Assembly: GCF_018777385.1 (NCBI RefSeq)
Contig: NZ_JAFJYB010000003.1
Span: 558,001-622,000, forward strand
Reading direction: 5' to 3'
From: Candidatus Symbiopectobacterium endolongispinus
GTDB taxonomy: Bacteria > Pseudomonadota > Gammaproteobacteria > Enterobacterales > Enterobacteriaceae
DNA: 64,000 bases
Shown here: positions 63,666-64,000 of the stretch, one piece after another
Position numbering within the stretch: position 1 is the first letter of the stretch
How the letters are laid out: each line of letters opens with the position of its first letter
Translations under genes and position numbers: made by a program
The notes under the pieces: model-generated
Database searches by the model: none
What the model was told of the DNA's origin: nothing
Seen by the model: the letters and a program-made list of their open reading frames with translations, nothing else

Positions 63666-64000
63666 TTATTTATCCGTTTGAGGCAAGGAAATAAATAACA
63701 CAATCATCCAAGAAATGAACGCACAGGCTGCCAGCGCGGAGAAGGCGTAATAATAGCTGTTACCAAAGGTGTCTAGAATCATCCCCATGCCGATCGGTGC
63801 GGACAACGATCCCAATTGCCAAATGGCATTAAGGAATCCTACTGCCGCACCGGTTTTTTCTACCGGGACCAGTTCGCCGATAAAAGTATTCATTACTGGA
63901 CTGTAAGCAAAGGCGGTTATTCCCAGCAGAGGAATCAACACATAAAGCGCGCTGACACTGTTATTGCGGCTAAACCACATCAGCGCCGGCACCAGTACCA
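63666..64000 (-). CDS. MFS transporter, C-terminal part
   Basis: The last 110 or so codons are inside the window; the start lies beyond the right edge. Three to four membrane segments: YVLIPLLGITAFAYSPVMNT, VGFLNAIWQLGSLSAPIGMG and YYYAFSALAACAFISWMIVL. The pattern AVGFLNAIWQLGSLSAPIG is typical of anion:cation symporter/sugar-phosphate MFS members. Not the same protein as the MFS fragment at 7.6 kb. Substrate unknown. Confidence 0.75.
   Translation of the reverse strand, partial: VLVPALMWFSRNNSVSALYVLIPLLGITAFAYSPVMNTFIGELVPVEKTGAAVGFLNAIWQLGSLSAPIGMGMILDTFGNSYYYAFSALAACAFISWMIVLFISLPQTDK

Overview
The window comes from a gammaproteobacterium of the order Enterobacterales. Its middle part follows the order known from Escherichia coli: ydiV-selO-aroH-ppsR/ppsA-rprA-ydiK-ydiJ-menI-sufABCDSE-ldtE-lpp-pykF, with a tRNA-Val(GAC) further on. 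An hmuSTUV haem-import set sits between selO and aroH. A genus cannot be fixed by eye; the gene content (hmu, VgrG/Rhs island, bgl operon, base composition of the core) would fit Pectobacteriaceae or the Sodalis group (inference). The dominant character of the sequence is decay: more than half of the recognisable genes carry premature stops, frameshifts, internal deletions or IS damage, while clean genes lie beside them. That is the picture expected of a recently host-restricted bacterium, although some homopolymer indels could be sequencing error.

Region 1-8.1 kb is AT-rich and looks acquired. On the minus strand it holds what was an operon: a Gfo/Idh/MocA oxidoreductase, a 3-hydroxyisobutyrate-dehydrogenase-like enzyme, an M20 peptidase, an ATP-grasp ligase, an MIO enzyme resembling the AdmH type of phenylalanine aminomutase, and then the first codons of a nucleotide-sugar dehydrogenase. 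An IS2-like element interrupts the peptidase gene, and a truncated MFS transporter lies divergently. This resembles a decayed cluster for a small peptide containing a beta-aryl amino acid.

Region 8.5-36.6 kb is core chromosome. It has ydiV (broken), selO, hmuVUTS (U and S broken, no receptor gene), aroH (full length but with the metal-binding Cys changed to Tyr), ppsR intact opposite a broken ppsA, apbE, a clear RprA small RNA with an RcsB box, ydiK, broken ydiJ and menI, a suf operon in which sufB, sufD and sufE are damaged, ldtE, lpp and pykF. Fur, Cra and RcsB operators are readable.

Region 36.8-41.6 kb holds a broken exported protein and a carbonyl/electrophile module (marR-type regulator, old-yellow-enzyme reductase, yqhD, yqhC), all broken. 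Region 41.8-54.2 kb is a type VI secretion effector island: intact hcp and vgrG, a PAAR-lipase stopped just before its catalytic serine, an ankyrin lipoprotein (candidate immunity), two broken adaptor-like genes, a 5-kb Rhs toxin gene with an SHH-type nuclease tip, its putative immunity gene and a SymE-like relic.

Region 54.5-64 kb holds tRNA-Val, a broken LysR/alcohol dehydrogenase pair, a broken bglGFB operon that keeps its antiterminator sites, an intact LysR regulator divergent from a transporter truncated by a 101-bp end of the same IS2-like element, and the C-terminal part of an MFS transporter running off the window.
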